In this document: positions 32,783 through 42,546 of the stretch, piece after piece
Numbering within the stretch: the stretch's first letter is position 1
Layout: each line of letters starts with the position of its first letter
From: Comamonas sp. SCN 67-35
GTDB lineage: Bacteria > Pseudomonadota > Gammaproteobacteria > Burkholderiales > Burkholderiaceae_C
DNA length: 64,000 bases
Reading direction: 5' to 3'
Assembly: GCA_001725255.1 (NCBI GenBank)
Contig: MEFV01000004.1
Span: 1-64,000, forward strand
Translations under genes and position numbers: made by a program
The notes under the pieces: model-generated
What the model saw: the letters and a program-made list of their open reading frames with translations, nothing else
Told to the model about the DNA's origin: nothing
Database searches by the model: none

Positions 32783-33594
32783 TGCACCCCGCCGCCGCAC
32801 GCCTGCTGCACCGGCTGGTGGCGCTGGTGGCGCCCGTGCACCCCATCAGGGACGCGCTGTGGCTGCCGACGGTGGCGCACTACCCGTTTCTCGCGGCGCT
32901 GCCCCTGCAGGATCAGGCCAAGCTGCGCGCGCTCGCCGCTCTCTTTCTGCGCCGCAAGGAGTTCACCGGCGCGCGTGGCCTCGCGATCACGGACGAGATG
33001 GCCGTGGCGATCGCCGCGCAGGCCTGCCTGCCGCTGCTGCACTGGGGGTCTCCACGCCAGGCGCTGTCGTGGTACGACGATTTCGTGGGCATCGTCGTGC
33101 ACCCGACCGAGGCCCTCGCGCATCGCGAAACCATGGACGCCGCGGGTGTGGTGCACCACTACAACGAAGTGCTGCTGGGCGAAGCCATGGAGCATGGCCC
33201 GGTCATGCTCGTCTGGCCCGCCGTGCAGGGGGCCGGTCAGCGCGCCAGCAGCGTCGTGATCCACGAATTCATGCACAAGATCGACATGAAGGCGGGGCAC
33301 GCCGACGGCTGCCCGCCGCTGCCGCCCGGGTTCATGGCAACGAAGACGGTGCGCGAGGGTCGGCGCCTGTGGCGGCGCACATGGAGCGCGGTCTACGCGC
33401 AATTTCGCGAGCAGGTGACGATGGCCGAACGCTTTGGCGGCGAGTGGCCGTGGCTCGATGCCTATGGCGCCAGCGCTCCCGGGGAATTCTTCGCCGTGGC
33501 CTGCGAGGCGTACTTCGTCGACCCCACGCGCTTCAAGCAGGAATTTCCCACACTCACGCCGCTGCTGGACGCGTTCTTTCACCCTGCGCCCTGA
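32782..33594 (+). CDS. mtfA: MtfA-like zinc-dependent peptidase
   Basis: MtfA is a gluzincin-type metallopeptidase that, in E. coli, binds the Mlc repressor and so affects glucose PTS expression. The 270-residue protein has the zinc motif HEFMH at residues 161-165, followed by KIDMKAG, and a downstream Glu ligand in FAVACEAYF. The start is a GTG at 32782 that overlaps the lpxH stop by one base. The frame is open further upstream inside lpxH, but without homology. The 3' end overlaps the convergent isomerase gene by 41 bases. Whether an Mlc-like partner exists in this organism cannot be told from here. Confidence 0.87.
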   Translation: MHPAAARLLHRLVALVAPVHPIRDALWLPTVAHYPFLAALPLQDQAKLRALAALFLRRKEFTGARGLAITDEMAVAIAAQACLPLLHWGSPRQALSWYDDFVGIVVHPTEALAHRETMDAAGVVHHYNEVLLGEAMEHGPVMLVWPAVQGAGQRASSVVIHEFMHKIDMKAGHADGCPPLPPGFMATKTVREGRRLWRRTWSAVYAQFREQVTMAERFGGEWPWLDAYGASAPGEFFAVACEAYFVDPTRFKQEFPTLTPLLDAFFHPAP

Positions 33595-34381
33595 GTTCGC
33601 GCAGCCAGGCCAGGCCCTCGCGCGTTCCTGCACGTGGGCGATACTCGCAGCCCAGCCAGCCGTCCCAGCCGCTCGCAGCGGCCACTTCGTCGATCACGGC
33701 CAACAGGTAGCGAATGTCGAGCTCGCCCTCGTCGGGTTCGTGGCGCTCGGGCACGCCCGCGATCTGGAAATGGCCGACCCGGCCCGTGGGCAGGTAGTCG
33801 CGAATCTTCATCGCCACATCGCCCTCGACGACCTGGCAGTGGTAGAGGTCCATCTGCACCTTGAGATTGGGGCAGCCGAGTTCCTGCACGACGGCATGCG
33901 CCTCGTCCTGGCGCGTGAGGAAATAGCCCGGGAAGTCGCGCCGGTTGATCGGCTCGATCAGCACCTGCACACCGGCGGGCCGCGCCTGCTCGGCGGCCCA
34001 GTGCAGGTTGGCCAGGTAGCGGTCGCGCAAGGGAGGCCTTGGCGCCTGCGCGGGCGTCACGCCGGCCATGACGTGCACGCGCGTGCAATGCAGCTCGTGC
34101 GCATACGCCAGGGCCTGAAGAAAGCCGGAGCGAAACTCCGCCTCGCGCCCGGGCAGGCAGGCAATGCCGCGCTCACCCGCGCCCCAATCGCCCGGCGGGG
34201 CATTGAACAGCACCTGCGTCAGGCCTGCACCCTGCAGACGCCCGGCGATTTCGGCGGGCTCGAAGGCATAAGGGAACAGATACTCGACACCCTCGAAACC
34301 GTCGGCCGCCGCCGCGGCGAAGCGCTCAAGAAACGCATGCTCGCCATAGAGCATGGACAGGTTGGCCGCAAAGCGGAGCAT
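33554..34381 (-). CDS. Hydroxypyruvate isomerase-like TIM-barrel protein (Hyi/OtnI family)
   Basis: This is a xylose-isomerase-like TIM barrel of 275 residues. The N-terminal [21 protein letters not shown] and the block [16 protein letters not shown] with the metal-binding Glu match hydroxypyruvate isomerase and 2-oxo-tetronate isomerase. Further ligands are in [15 protein letters not shown] and [10 protein letters not shown]. It may interconvert hydroxypyruvate and tartronate semialdehyde in glyoxylate use, but no glyoxylate carboligase gene is nearby. It starts five bases after the DUF3014 gene ends. Its 3' end overlaps the convergent mtfA by 41 bases. Confidence 0.85.
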   Translation of the reverse strand: MLRFAANLSMLYGEHAFLERFAAAAADGFEGVEYLFPYAFEPAEIAGRLQGAGLTQVLFNAPPGDWGAGERGIACLPGREAEFRSGFLQALAYAHELHCTRVHVMAGVTPAQAPRPPLRDRYLANLHWAAEQARPAGVQVLIEPINRRDFPGYFLTRQDEAHAVVQELGCPNLKVQMDLYHCQVVEGDVAMKIRDYLPTGRVGHFQIAGVPERHEPDEGELDIRYLLAVIDEVAAASGWDGWLGCEYRPRAGTREGLAWLRELRAQGERTRPAAA

Positions 34382-34385
34382 GCGC

Positions 34386-35306
34386 TTACCGGCCGCCCTG
34401 CGGCCTGGCCTTGGCCACACGCGCGCGCACCTTGGATAGGACGGCCTTCAGACGCTGCTCGTTCTTCAAGCCCACACGCACCATGATCTTCTGCCCCGCC
34501 GAGAGCGCCTGCAGCCGCGGATCCGCGTACTCGTAGCGCACCCAGGGCCGCAACGAGGGCACCTGTCCCGCCACCTGCACCAGGTGCACGGCCACGGGCC
34601 CTTGCGGCTCGGGCGCGGCGAGCAGGTGATCGATCACGGCCACGAGCCGGTCGTTGAAATACTTGCCGGGAAAGCCCAGCTCCTCATAGGCCACCTGAAA
34701 CAGCGGATACAGCTGTGTGTACAGGCGCGCCGCCGCCTCGACGGGAACGGCCTCGGCAAACGAGACGAAGGCGTCGTAGCGCACGGCGTTGGCCGCCGAG
34801 ATCTGCTGCGCACCCCCCGCTTCGTCAACGGTGAAGCGTCCCTGCATGGGGTGCACGGGCCACAGCCGCGCGGGCGCCTGCTCGCGCGCGAGGTTGTCCA
34901 CCGTGGCCACGACACGGCGCACAAAACCATCGAGCTGCAGGAAGGCTTCGGCCCGCTGCGCACCCAGCAGCTCCTTGACCGCCTTGCCGACTGTCGCATC
35001 CGAATCGGCGAGCGCGGGCAGCGCAGGCTGGGGTGCCTCAGGCTCTTCGATCGGATTTTGCGGCGCACCGCTGTCCGCCGGTGCCGCGGCAGGTGGCGGC
35101 GCCTCGGGCTCGGCGGGCTGTTGCACCGGCGCCGTCTGCACCGCGGCCGCCGGTGCGGTCGCCGCCACGGGTTGCGGGGCATGGCGCGCCGTCCACCAGT
35201 ACCAGCCGAAACCGGCAGCCGCCGCAATCAGAAGCGCCAGCAGCACGAGGCCCCAGCGGCTTCGGGTTCGTGGCGGGCGCAATTCAGTGGGGTCTCGCAA
35301 TGGCAT
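34386..35306 (-). CDS. DUF3014 membrane-anchored protein
   Basis: This 306-residue protein has a short basic N-terminus, one membrane helix ([21 protein letters not shown], about residues 19-39), a long Pro/Ala/Glu-rich linker to about residue 95 and a conserved C-terminal domain ([49 protein letters not shown]) typical of DUF3014. The linker would place the domain in the periplasm. Function unknown. The ATG at 35306 has AGGAG seven bases upstream, so I preferred it to a GTG seven codons earlier. Confidence 0.85.
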   Translation of the reverse strand: MPLRDPTELRPPRTRSRWGLVLLALLIAAAAGFGWYWWTARHAPQPVAATAPAAAVQTAPVQQPAEPEAPPPAAAPADSGAPQNPIEEPEAPQPALPALADSDATVGKAVKELLGAQRAEAFLQLDGFVRRVVATVDNLAREQAPARLWPVHPMQGRFTVDEAGGAQQISAANAVRYDAFVSFAEAVPVEAAARLYTQLYPLFQVAYEELGFPGKYFNDRLVAVIDHLLAAPEPQGPVAVHLVQVAGQVPSLRPWVRYEYADPRLQALSAGQKIMVRVGLKNEQRLKAVLSKVRARVAKARPQGGR

Positions 35307-35396
35307 GGCAACTCCTGTAACGGGCACAAGCTTACTGCGTCCGTGGGCGATTCAAGCGTTTCAGACCGTGACGGGGCCGACCGCGGGCGCCATCCA

Positions 35397-36110
35397 TCAG
35401 CCCCCGTGCGCGAGCCGGAAGGCCCTGGCCTTGCCAAAGTGACCGCAGCCGATGAAAGGCACGGGCGGACGCAGCGCCGACAGCGGCGAAGGATGGTTGG
35501 CGCAGAGCACCAGATGGCCGCGATCGGCAGGGATCAGCGCACGCTTGGCCTGCGCGTGGCTACCCCAGAGCATGAAGACGACCGGGCGATCGCCCTCGGC
35601 CACCTGGCGGATCACCGCGTCGGTGAGTTGCTCCCAGCCCTTGCCGGCGTGGCTCGCGGGCCGCCCTTCCTCGACGGTCAGCGAGGTGTTGAGCAGCAGC
35701 ACGCCGTGGCGCGCCCACTTCACAAGCGAGCCGCCGGGCTCGGGAAAGTTCGGCCACGGCGTGCCCAGGTCGCGCTGCAGTTCCTTGAAGATGTTGCGCA
35801 GCGACGGCGGCAGCGCCACGCCCGGCGCCACGGAAAACGCCAGTCCCTCGGCCTGGCCGCGGCCATGGTAGGGGTCTTGCCCCAATATGACCACGCGCAC
35901 GTCCTCGGGCGCCGTGAGCTCCAGCGCCCGCAGGGGCCGGGGCGGAAAGACGCTGGCGCCCGCCGCCAGCCGCTCGCGCAGAAAGGCCAGCAGGGCCTGC
36001 CCCGCGGCCTCGGCGAAAAACGTCCGCACCAACGGCACCCAGCCCGCAGCCACGGGCCAATCGAGCGGATCGGCGCCAGGCAGCTGGGTGGGTGATTTCT
36101 CGATCATCAT
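35397..36110 (-). CDS. ung: Uracil-DNA glycosylase, family 1
   Basis: Ung removes uracil from DNA at the start of base excision repair. The catalytic water-activating motif GQDPYHG, the uracil-binding LLLNTSLTVE and the DNA-intercalation HPSPLSA are all present. A C-terminal FIGCGHFGKA matches the family. Length is 237 residues (E. coli 229). Two ATGs stand at the start. The gene is single and lies between the DUF3014 gene and the diguanylate cyclase gene. Confidence 0.97.
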   Translation of the reverse strand: MMIEKSPTQLPGADPLDWPVAAGWVPLVRTFFAEAAGQALLAFLRERLAAGASVFPPRPLRALELTAPEDVRVVILGQDPYHGRGQAEGLAFSVAPGVALPPSLRNIFKELQRDLGTPWPNFPEPGGSLVKWARHGVLLLNTSLTVEEGRPASHAGKGWEQLTDAVIRQVAEGDRPVVFMLWGSHAQAKRALIPADRGHLVLCANHPSPLSALRPPVPFIGCGHFGKARAFRLAHGG

Positions 36111-36165
36111 GACGATGAATTATGGCAAAAACACGGTCAAATCTTGATGGAAAGCGCGCGAGAAG

Positions 36166-38832
36166 CTATGTTTTTTGAACTGTTCCATCGAAGATGCCAT
36201 TGCGTCCTGCCTTCTTGGCGCCATACAGGCGTGCGTCGGCCTGCTCGACGAGCACGGCCGGCTCCGTGCCGATCTCGGGCATGCCGCAGGCCACGCCAAT
36301 ACTGATGGTGACCACGGCGGCCACGGGCGAGCTCTCGTGGGCAATGGCCTGTCCGTAAACCGCACCGCACAGCCGCTCGGCCACCACACGGGCGCCCGCC
36401 AGATCGCATTCAGGGAGCAGACAGACGAATTCCTCGCCACCATAACGCGCCACGACATCATGGGGCCGTGCCATGCAGCCGGACAGCGCGTCGGCCACCG
36501 ACTGCAGGCAGGCGTCGCCTTTCTGGTGCCCATACAGGTCGTTGTAGGCCTTGAAATGATCGATGTCTATCATCAGAAGCGCCAATGGCGAGCGGCTGCG
36601 CGCGCAACGGCTCCACTCGTTGGCCAGCATCTCGTCGAAGCTGCGCCGGTTGGCGATGCCGGTCAGCCCATCGACATAGGCGAGCTTGCGCAACAGCTCG
36701 GCCTGCGCCTGATGCTCGGTGTGGTCCTCGAAGGTCACGAGCAGCGTGCCGCGCACGAGCAGACCCGACACATCCATCACGTGGTGCGAGCCATCGCGCG
36801 AGGTGATGCGATACGAGCTGGAGGCGATCCGGCCATCCACCGCCTGGGCCTTGGCCTGCCTCCAGCGCCGGGCCACCTCGGCGCGGTAGCCCGGGTCAGG
36901 GTAGGCCCGCAGCGCCCATTCGCGCAGCGTGGGCACCTCCTGCTCGGTGTAGCCCAGCTGCTCCAGAAACCGGTGGTTGCGGTAATACATCCGCAGATGT
37001 ATATCAACCAGGCACAAGGCCACCGGCATGTCGCCGATGAGCTGCTTGAGCATGCGCTCGGTGGCCTGCAACCGCAGCGCCTGCTCCTTGGCCTCTGTGA
37101 TGTCGTTGATGTAGCCATACCAGAGCGTGGCGCCGCTGGCCAGGCGCTGGGGCCGGGCATGGCCCGAGAGCCAGCGCTGGCCACGGCCGGGGATTTCGAA
37201 CCGGTATTCGGCCGTCCACTCGGTCAGATCGCGCGCGGAGGCGCGGATGTCGTCCATGCCGCGCCGCCGGTCACTCGGGCGAATGCGCTCGAACACCGGC
37301 GCGGCATCACGACGCAGTTCCTCGGACGAAAAACCGTAAACCTCCGTCACCCGCGGGCTGGTGTAGGGAAAGTGGCTGTGCCCATCGGGGTCGAGCTGGT
37401 ATTGGTAGAGCAGGCCAGGCACGTTCTCGGTCAGGTGCTGCAGCCTCTCATCCTGCTGATGGCGCTCCGACATGTCCAGAAAGGTGCCCAACACCCGCGT
37501 GGGCCGTCCGTCCGCATCGTGCGCGATGGCCCGGCCCCGGCAGAGAAACCACTTCCAGGCGCCATCGGCAGCGCACAGGCGAAGCACGCACTCGAATTGC
37601 GCCGCGCGGCCCTCGACGAACGGCTGCCACTGCTCCGGCAGCATCTGCCGGTCATCCGGGTGCACGAGTTCCTGCCACGACCGGTGCGTGCGCGTGAACG
37701 ATTCCTGCGTATGGCCCAGCATGGCATACCAGCCCGGCGAGTGGGTCGTGACGCCGCTCGCCACGTCATGATCCCACAACCCGAGTTCGGTCGCGCTCAG
37801 CACCGCGTCCCAGCGCGCCTTGTCTTCCTCTTCCCGCGTCTCCAGGGCCTCTTGCCGCTGCTGCAGCTGTCGGCTCTTGCGCTGCTGCCAGGTCAGCGCC
37901 GCGGCGGCCGCAGCGCCGACGAGCAGCCAGCCGAGCACGGCGCGCCACAGGTGCGACCGCCACATCGCAAAAATGGCCGGCACATCGCGCCCCACGGCCA
38001 CGATGAGCGGCTGGTCCATGTGCAGTTCAGCCGGTTGCACGGTGCGCAGCGCCACGAGCTGGATGCTCGCATCCGACGGACGCATGCTGCCCGTGAGCAG
38101 GCTGGCCGACGCACCGCTTCGGCGATGGGCCAGCCAGGGGCTGCCGGGGTAATCGAGACTCACCCCTTCGCGCGCACCTGGGTGGCCCACGGCAAGAAAG
38201 CGCAGGCCATCCCCATGCGAGACGCTGATGAACACGTCCGGTGCGTAGCGCAGCGACTGCAGCAGCGTGCGAAAGTTGTTGGCATCGATCGCCGCGGCGA
38301 GCACGCCGGCGAAACCGCCATCGCGGGTCACGACCTTGCGCGCCAGCACCATGACCCAACCGCCGAGCCCACCGCGAAACGGGGGCGAGACCACAAGCGT
38401 GTCGGATGATGATGCCTGCTCCGCGGCCTTGAAATAGGAGCGGCTGGCGGAATCGAGTCCGACGAGAGAAGGCTCGCTGCTTGCAATGATGGTGCCCCGG
38501 GCATCGAGCAGGCTCATGTACCGCACGGCCGTCATCGCGTCGGAATAGGCCTTCAGGCGCACGGTCAGCTGCGCCAGGCCGTCGGCCTCGCCGCGCAGGC
38601 GCGGCAGCTCGGCCGACAGGCCCTGCATCGCACGGTTAACCGCATCCAGCTGCGGCACGAGGTTGTCGGCCAGGGTGCTGGCCTGGTGGCTCAGCCGCTC
38701 GCGCTCGCGCTGGTGCAGATCACGGTGGGTCTGCCACACATCCGCCGCGAGCACCACGCCCAGCAGCAACCAGACCAACGCCAGCAGCCACCACGAGTGG
38801 CGTTCGTGCTCTGGCTCACGGGTCGCAGACAA
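36166..38832 (-). CDS. Membrane diguanylate cyclase with periplasmic sensor, PAS domains and GGEEF
   Basis: This 888-residue protein makes c-di-GMP. Layout: membrane helix at about 11-31, a periplasmic dCACHE/CHASE-like sensor to about 300, a second helix at about 303-320, a coiled linker (QQRKSRQLQQRQEAL), three PAS regions (about 345-710; the first contains LGLWDHDVASGVTTHSPGW) and a C-terminal GGDEF domain. The active site reads GGEEF (798-802), with an inhibitory RxxD site as RPHD (789-792) five residues before it, so it should be active and product-inhibited. It could feed the BcsA and BcsE sensors encoded in the same window, but that link is only inferred. No EAL domain. Confidence 0.92.
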   Translation of the reverse strand: MSATREPEHERHSWWLLALVWLLLGVVLAADVWQTHRDLHQRERERLSHQASTLADNLVPQLDAVNRAMQGLSAELPRLRGEADGLAQLTVRLKAYSDAMTAVRYMSLLDARGTIIASSEPSLVGLDSASRSYFKAAEQASSSDTLVVSPPFRGGLGGWVMVLARKVVTRDGGFAGVLAAAIDANNFRTLLQSLRYAPDVFISVSHGDGLRFLAVGHPGAREGVSLDYPGSPWLAHRRSGASASLLTGSMRPSDASIQLVALRTVQPAELHMDQPLIVAVGRDVPAIFAMWRSHLWRAVLGWLLVGAAAAAALTWQQRKSRQLQQRQEALETREEEDKARWDAVLSATELGLWDHDVASGVTTHSPGWYAMLGHTQESFTRTHRSWQELVHPDDRQMLPEQWQPFVEGRAAQFECVLRLCAADGAWKWFLCRGRAIAHDADGRPTRVLGTFLDMSERHQQDERLQHLTENVPGLLYQYQLDPDGHSHFPYTSPRVTEVYGFSSEELRRDAAPVFERIRPSDRRRGMDDIRASARDLTEWTAEYRFEIPGRGQRWLSGHARPQRLASGATLWYGYINDITEAKEQALRLQATERMLKQLIGDMPVALCLVDIHLRMYYRNHRFLEQLGYTEQEVPTLREWALRAYPDPGYRAEVARRWRQAKAQAVDGRIASSSYRITSRDGSHHVMDVSGLLVRGTLLVTFEDHTEHQAQAELLRKLAYVDGLTGIANRRSFDEMLANEWSRCARSRSPLALLMIDIDHFKAYNDLYGHQKGDACLQSVADALSGCMARPHDVVARYGGEEFVCLLPECDLAGARVVAERLCGAVYGQAIAHESSPVAAVVTISIGVACGMPEIGTEPAVLVEQADARLYGAKKAGRNGIFDGTVQKT

Positions 38833-38916
38833 GTGATGCTCGATACAGGTTCATGGCGAGATGCCATCACTGTAAACGATGATCAAATGAGAGAAAACCC
38901 GATTAACATCTGGAAA

Positions 38917-40302
38917 TCAGAGGATCTTGGAGTACTGCGCGCGGCTTTCCTGCGCCTGCAGGTATTTGTCGAACACCATGGCAATGCCGCGCACGAAGAA
39001 CCAGCCCATGGGGGTGACTTCGATCGAGTCAGCCGTGAGGTGCACCAGGCCGTCGTCGTGCATGGGGCGCAGGCGCGCCAGTTCGCTGGCGAAGGTGGCG
39101 CGAAAATCGATCAGGTGCGCCGCCTCCACGGACTCGAACTGCACGCTGCCCTGACACATGAGCGCGTTGATCACCGCGCGGCGCAGCACATCGTCGCGCG
39201 AGAGCGCCACGCCGCGCACGATGGGCAGGTGGCCGTGGTCGATCAAGTCCTGGTACTGCAGCAGATCCTTGGCGTTCTGGCTGTAGGTCGCGCCCACCTT
39301 GCCGATGGCGGAGATGCCGAGCGAAATCAGGTCGCAGTCGGGCTGCGTGCTGTAGCCTTGGAAGTTGCGGTGCAGCCGCCCCTGGCGCTTGGCCACGGCC
39401 AGCGAGTCGTCGGGCAGCGCGAAGTGATCCATGCCGATGTAGACGTAGCCCACGGCCTCGAACGCGGCGATGGAATGCGAGAGCATCATCACCTTGTTGT
39501 TGGCCACCGGGATGTCGTCCGTCTTGATGTGGCGCTGGGACTTCACGCGCGCAGGCAGGTGGGCGTAGGCGTAGAGCGCGATGCGGTCGGGACGCAGCTG
39601 CACCACCTGGGCGATGGTGCGGGCAAACGATTCAGGCGTCTGTTTGGGCAGGCCGTAGATCAGGTCCACGTTGATCGAATCAAAGCCGATCTCGCGCGCG
39701 GCGGCCACGAGCGCGAACACCTGCTCGGCCGGCTGCACGCGGTGCACGGCCTTCTGCACTTCGGGGTCGAAGTCCTGCACGCCGAAGCTCAGGCGGTTGA
39801 AGCCCAGCTCGCGGATGACCTGCAGCCGCTCGGCGCTGATGGTGCGCGGATCGATTTCGATCGAATACTCGCCCTTGGGGGCAAAGGCAAAGCGTTTGCG
39901 CAGCATGTCCATCAGGCCACTGAGCTCCTCATCGCTCAGGAACGTGGGCGTGCCGCCGCCGAAGTGCAGCTGGCTCACGCCCTGGCCGGGGCCGCCCAGG
40001 TGCCTGACGTGCAGATCGAGTTCGCGTTCGACATAGCCCAGGTAGGGCGCGGCGCGTTCGTGATGCTTGGTGATGATCTTGTTGCAGGCGCAGTAGTAGC
40101 ACAGCGACTCGCAAAACGGCAGATGCACGTACAGCGACAGCGGTTGTGCCGCCAGGCTCGTGCCCATCTGGCGCTGGGCCAGGGCGTACAGGTAATCTTC
40201 TTCGCCGAAGGCTTCGACGAAGCGATCGGCCGTGGGGTAGGACGTGTAGCGGGGTCCGGGGACATCGAACCGCGAAATGAGCTCTGGAGTAATCGTGGGC
40301 AT
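38917..40302 (-). CDS. hemN: Oxygen-independent coproporphyrinogen III oxidase (radical SAM)
   Basis: HemN converts coproporphyrinogen III to protoporphyrinogen IX without oxygen. The radical SAM motif CxxxCxxC is seen in LPFCESLCYYCACN, preceded by RYTSYPTADRFV, which is typical of true HemN rather than the HemW look-alike. FGGGTPTFL and NRLSFGVQDFDPEVQ follow. Length is 461 residues (E. coli 457). I chose the ATG at 40302; the longer frame upstream reaches into the FNR-box region. It is divergent from fnr, with a perfect FNR box in between, so anaerobic induction is expected. Confidence 0.96.
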   Translation of the reverse strand: MPTITPELISRFDVPGPRYTSYPTADRFVEAFGEEDYLYALAQRQMGTSLAAQPLSLYVHLPFCESLCYYCACNKIITKHHERAAPYLGYVERELDLHVRHLGGPGQGVSQLHFGGGTPTFLSDEELSGLMDMLRKRFAFAPKGEYSIEIDPRTISAERLQVIRELGFNRLSFGVQDFDPEVQKAVHRVQPAEQVFALVAAAREIGFDSINVDLIYGLPKQTPESFARTIAQVVQLRPDRIALYAYAHLPARVKSQRHIKTDDIPVANNKVMMLSHSIAAFEAVGYVYIGMDHFALPDDSLAVAKRQGRLHRNFQGYSTQPDCDLISLGISAIGKVGATYSQNAKDLLQYQDLIDHGHLPIVRGVALSRDDVLRRAVINALMCQGSVQFESVEAAHLIDFRATFASELARLRPMHDDGLVHLTADSIEVTPMGWFFVRGIAMVFDKYLQAQESRAQYSKIL

Positions 40303-40374
40303 GGGCGGTCGTGTGCAGTCAATCGGCCTTCCGATTAGAACGCGGGACTGTCGCCGGATTGATCTGCCATGTCC

Positions 40375-40388
40375 TTGATCACGATCAA
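40375..40388. promoter_or_regulatory. FNR-type binding site between hemN and fnr
   Basis: TTGATCACGATCAA matches the FNR/ANR consensus TTGAT-N4-ATCAA at all ten fixed positions. It is 73 bases from the hemN start and 55 bases from the fnr start, so one site could activate hemN and also adjust fnr expression. Confidence 0.88.
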
Positions 40389-40442
40389 GAAATTCCCCCC
40401 GCCGCCTAGAATCGGCCATCCTCGGTTGTCACGAACCAAGCC

Positions 40443-41162
40443 ATGCCCCATCGAGCCCTCCAGATCGCCTGTTCCCGCTGCAACCTGCGCGAGCTGTGCA
40501 TGCCGGTGGACGTGACGGCGGCCGACATGGAGCGCCTCGACACCCTGGTAACGATACGTCGGCGCATCCGCCGCGGCACGCCGCTGTATTCGCGCGGCGA
40601 CCGCTTCACCGCACTGTACGCGATCCGCTCGGGTTTCTTCAAGACGCGCGTGACGACCAACGACGGGCGCGAGCAGGTGACGGGCTTTCAGATGGCGGGC
40701 GAGATCATGGGGCTCGACGGCATCGTCTCGGACCTGCACACCTGCGACGCACTGGCGCTGGAAGACGCCGAGGTCTGCGAGATGCCGTACGAACGCATCG
40801 AAGACCTCTCGCGCGAAGTACCCGCGCTGCAGACCCACGTGCACAAGATCATGAGCCGCGAGATCGTGCGCGAGCATGGCGTGATGCTGCTGCTGGGCAG
40901 CATGCGCGCCGAGGAGCGCGTGGCATCCTTCTTGCTCAACCTGCTGCAGCGCCTGCACGCGCGCGGGTTTTCCGAGGCCGAGCTGGTGCTGCGCATGACG
41001 CGCGAGGAAATCGGCAGCTACCTCGGCCTGACGCTGGAGACCGTGAGCCGCACCTTTTCACGGTTTGCCGAGGAGCGGCTCATCGAAGTGCGGCACCGCC
41101 ATGTGCGCATCCTCGATGGCAAGGGCCTGGAAGCGATCGTGGCCTCACCCAATGACCGATGA
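40443..41162 (+). CDS. fnr: FNR-type oxygen-sensing transcriptional regulator
   Basis: This is a CRP/FNR-family regulator of 239 residues that senses oxygen through a [4Fe-4S] cluster. The N-terminal cysteines are Cys10, Cys13 and Cys19 (CSRCNLRELC), with the fourth ligand probably Cys101 (HTCDAL). The cyclic-nucleotide-like beta roll, the dimer helix and the HTH (REEIGSYLGLTLETVSRTFSRF) are complete. The recognition helix ETVSR matches E. coli FNR, so TTGAT half sites such as the one at 40375 should be recognised. It may be called fnrL, anr or btr elsewhere. Confidence 0.94.
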   Translation: MPHRALQIACSRCNLRELCMPVDVTAADMERLDTLVTIRRRIRRGTPLYSRGDRFTALYAIRSGFFKTRVTTNDGREQVTGFQMAGEIMGLDGIVSDLHTCDALALEDAEVCEMPYERIEDLSREVPALQTHVHKIMSREIVREHGVMLLLGSMRAEERVASFLLNLLQRLHARGFSEAELVLRMTREEIGSYLGLTLETVSRTFSRFAEERLIEVRHRHVRILDGKGLEAIVASPNDR

Positions 41163-41221
41163 TCATCCCGCTATCGTGGCAATAGCTGCCAGCGCTGGAT
41201 GGATAAGGGGAGCGCCGGGAT

Positions 41222-41632
41222 TCACCATGAATTTTCGTCGGGTCGGCGCTGTGCCTTGACGCTGCCGCGCACGCGCTTGGCCTGAAGCCGCCGCTCGCGC
41301 GAGGCGGCCGTGGGACGCGTCGCCTTGCGGGGCTTGGCGGGCCGCGCCGCCCTCTCGACGAGCTCAAGCAGCCGCGCCAGCGCATCGAGCCGGTTCGCCT
41401 GCTGGGTGCGGTAGCGCTGCGCCTTGATGATCACCTCGCCGCCCTCGGTGATGCGCGCATCGCGCAGCAGCAGCAGGCGCTGCTTGACTTCCTGCGGCAG
41501 CGAGGACGCGGCCACGTCGAAACGCAGGTGCACGGCGCTGGAGACCTTGTTGACGTTCTGCCCGCCCGCGCCCTGCGCGCGCACGGCCGTGATCCGTGCC
41601 TCGCGCTCCAGCGCCTGCGCCGTGGTTACCAT
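41222..41632 (-). CDS. arfB: Alternative ribosome-rescue factor ArfB (YaeJ)
   Basis: ArfB hydrolyses peptidyl-tRNA on stalled ribosomes that lack a stop codon. The 136-residue protein has the release-factor GGQ motif (QGAGGQNVNK) and a strongly basic C-terminal tail (RPAKPRKATRP, RRLQAKRVRGSVKAQRR) that reads the empty mRNA channel. Length matches E. coli (140). The start is divergent from the EamA transporter gene, 35 bases apart. Confidence 0.95.
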   Translation of the reverse strand: MVTTAQALEREARITAVRAQGAGGQNVNKVSSAVHLRFDVAASSLPQEVKQRLLLLRDARITEGGEVIIKAQRYRTQQANRLDALARLLELVERAARPAKPRKATRPTAASRERRLQAKRVRGSVKAQRRPDENSW

Positions 41633-41667
41633 CGATGCATCCTCTCCAATACCGCCACAAGGATTCC

Positions 41668-42546
41668 ATGCCCCTGCTCTCGCGCCGACAGACGATCGGC
41701 CTGATCCTGCTCGTGCTCGCCTGGGGCATCAACTGGCCGGTGATGAAGGTGGCGCTGCGCGAAATGGGGCCGCTGTATTTTCGCGCGCTGACCATGGGGC
41801 TGGGCGCGCTGGCACTGGCCCTGTACTTTCGCACGCGCGGGCTGCGGCTGCTGCCGCATGGATGGGGCGAGTGGCGTGCCGTGGTGACGCTGGGCCTGCC
41901 CAACATCCTCGGCTGGCACGCGCTCTCGATCATCGGCGTGGCGCAGCTGCCGGCCGGGCGCGCGGCCACGCTGGGCTTCACGATGCCGGTGTGGACGGTG
42001 CTGCTCTCGGTGCTGTTCTACGGCGAAAAGCTCACCGCGCGACTGATGATCGGCGTCGTCGCGGTGCTGGCGGGCATCACGCTGCTGCTGTGGAACGAAC
42101 TGGCGCAGATCGCCGGGCGCCCGGCCGGCATCGCCTGGATGCAGGGCGCGGCGTTGAGCTGGGCGCTGGGCACGATCTGGATGCGCCGCGCGCGCCTCAC
42201 CCTGCCGGCCGAGACGCTGCTGGTGTGGATGATGGTGCTGGCGACCGCGGCGCTCGTTCCCCTGGCGATCTGGCTCGAACCGCCCCAGAGCTTCAGCTTC
42301 AGCGCGCCCGTCTGGGCCAGCCTGGTGTGGGGCGTGCTCATCAACTACGGCCTGGCGCAGGTGATCTGGTTCGCGCTGGTGCGCGTGCTGCCCGCCACCA
42401 CCAGCGCCATGAGCGTGATGGCCGTGCCCATCGTCGGCATCCTGAGCGCGCCCTTCATCATCGGCGAATGGCCGCACTGGCAGGATCTGGCGGCGATGGC
42501 CTGTGTGGTGGTGGCCATCGGCGCCGTGCTACTTCGGCGGGGCTGA
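41668..42546 (+). CDS. EamA-family (DMT superfamily) transporter
   Basis: This is a 292-residue inner-membrane protein with about ten hydrophobic helices in two related halves, each an EamA repeat (LVLAWGINWPVMKVALREMGPLYFRAL in the first; GALSWALGTIWMRRARL starts the second, here AALSWALGTIWM). Family members export metabolites such as amino acids or purines; the substrate cannot be predicted. The ATG at 41668 has AAGGA five bases upstream. Its 3' end overlaps the convergent hydrolase gene by 18 bases. Confidence 0.88.
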   Translation: MPLLSRRQTIGLILLVLAWGINWPVMKVALREMGPLYFRALTMGLGALALALYFRTRGLRLLPHGWGEWRAVVTLGLPNILGWHALSIIGVAQLPAGRAATLGFTMPVWTVLLSVLFYGEKLTARLMIGVVAVLAGITLLLWNELAQIAGRPAGIAWMQGAALSWALGTIWMRRARLTLPAETLLVWMMVLATAALVPLAIWLEPPQSFSFSAPVWASLVWGVLINYGLAQVIWFALVRVLPATTSAMSVMAVPIVGILSAPFIIGEWPHWQDLAAMACVVVAIGAVLLRRG

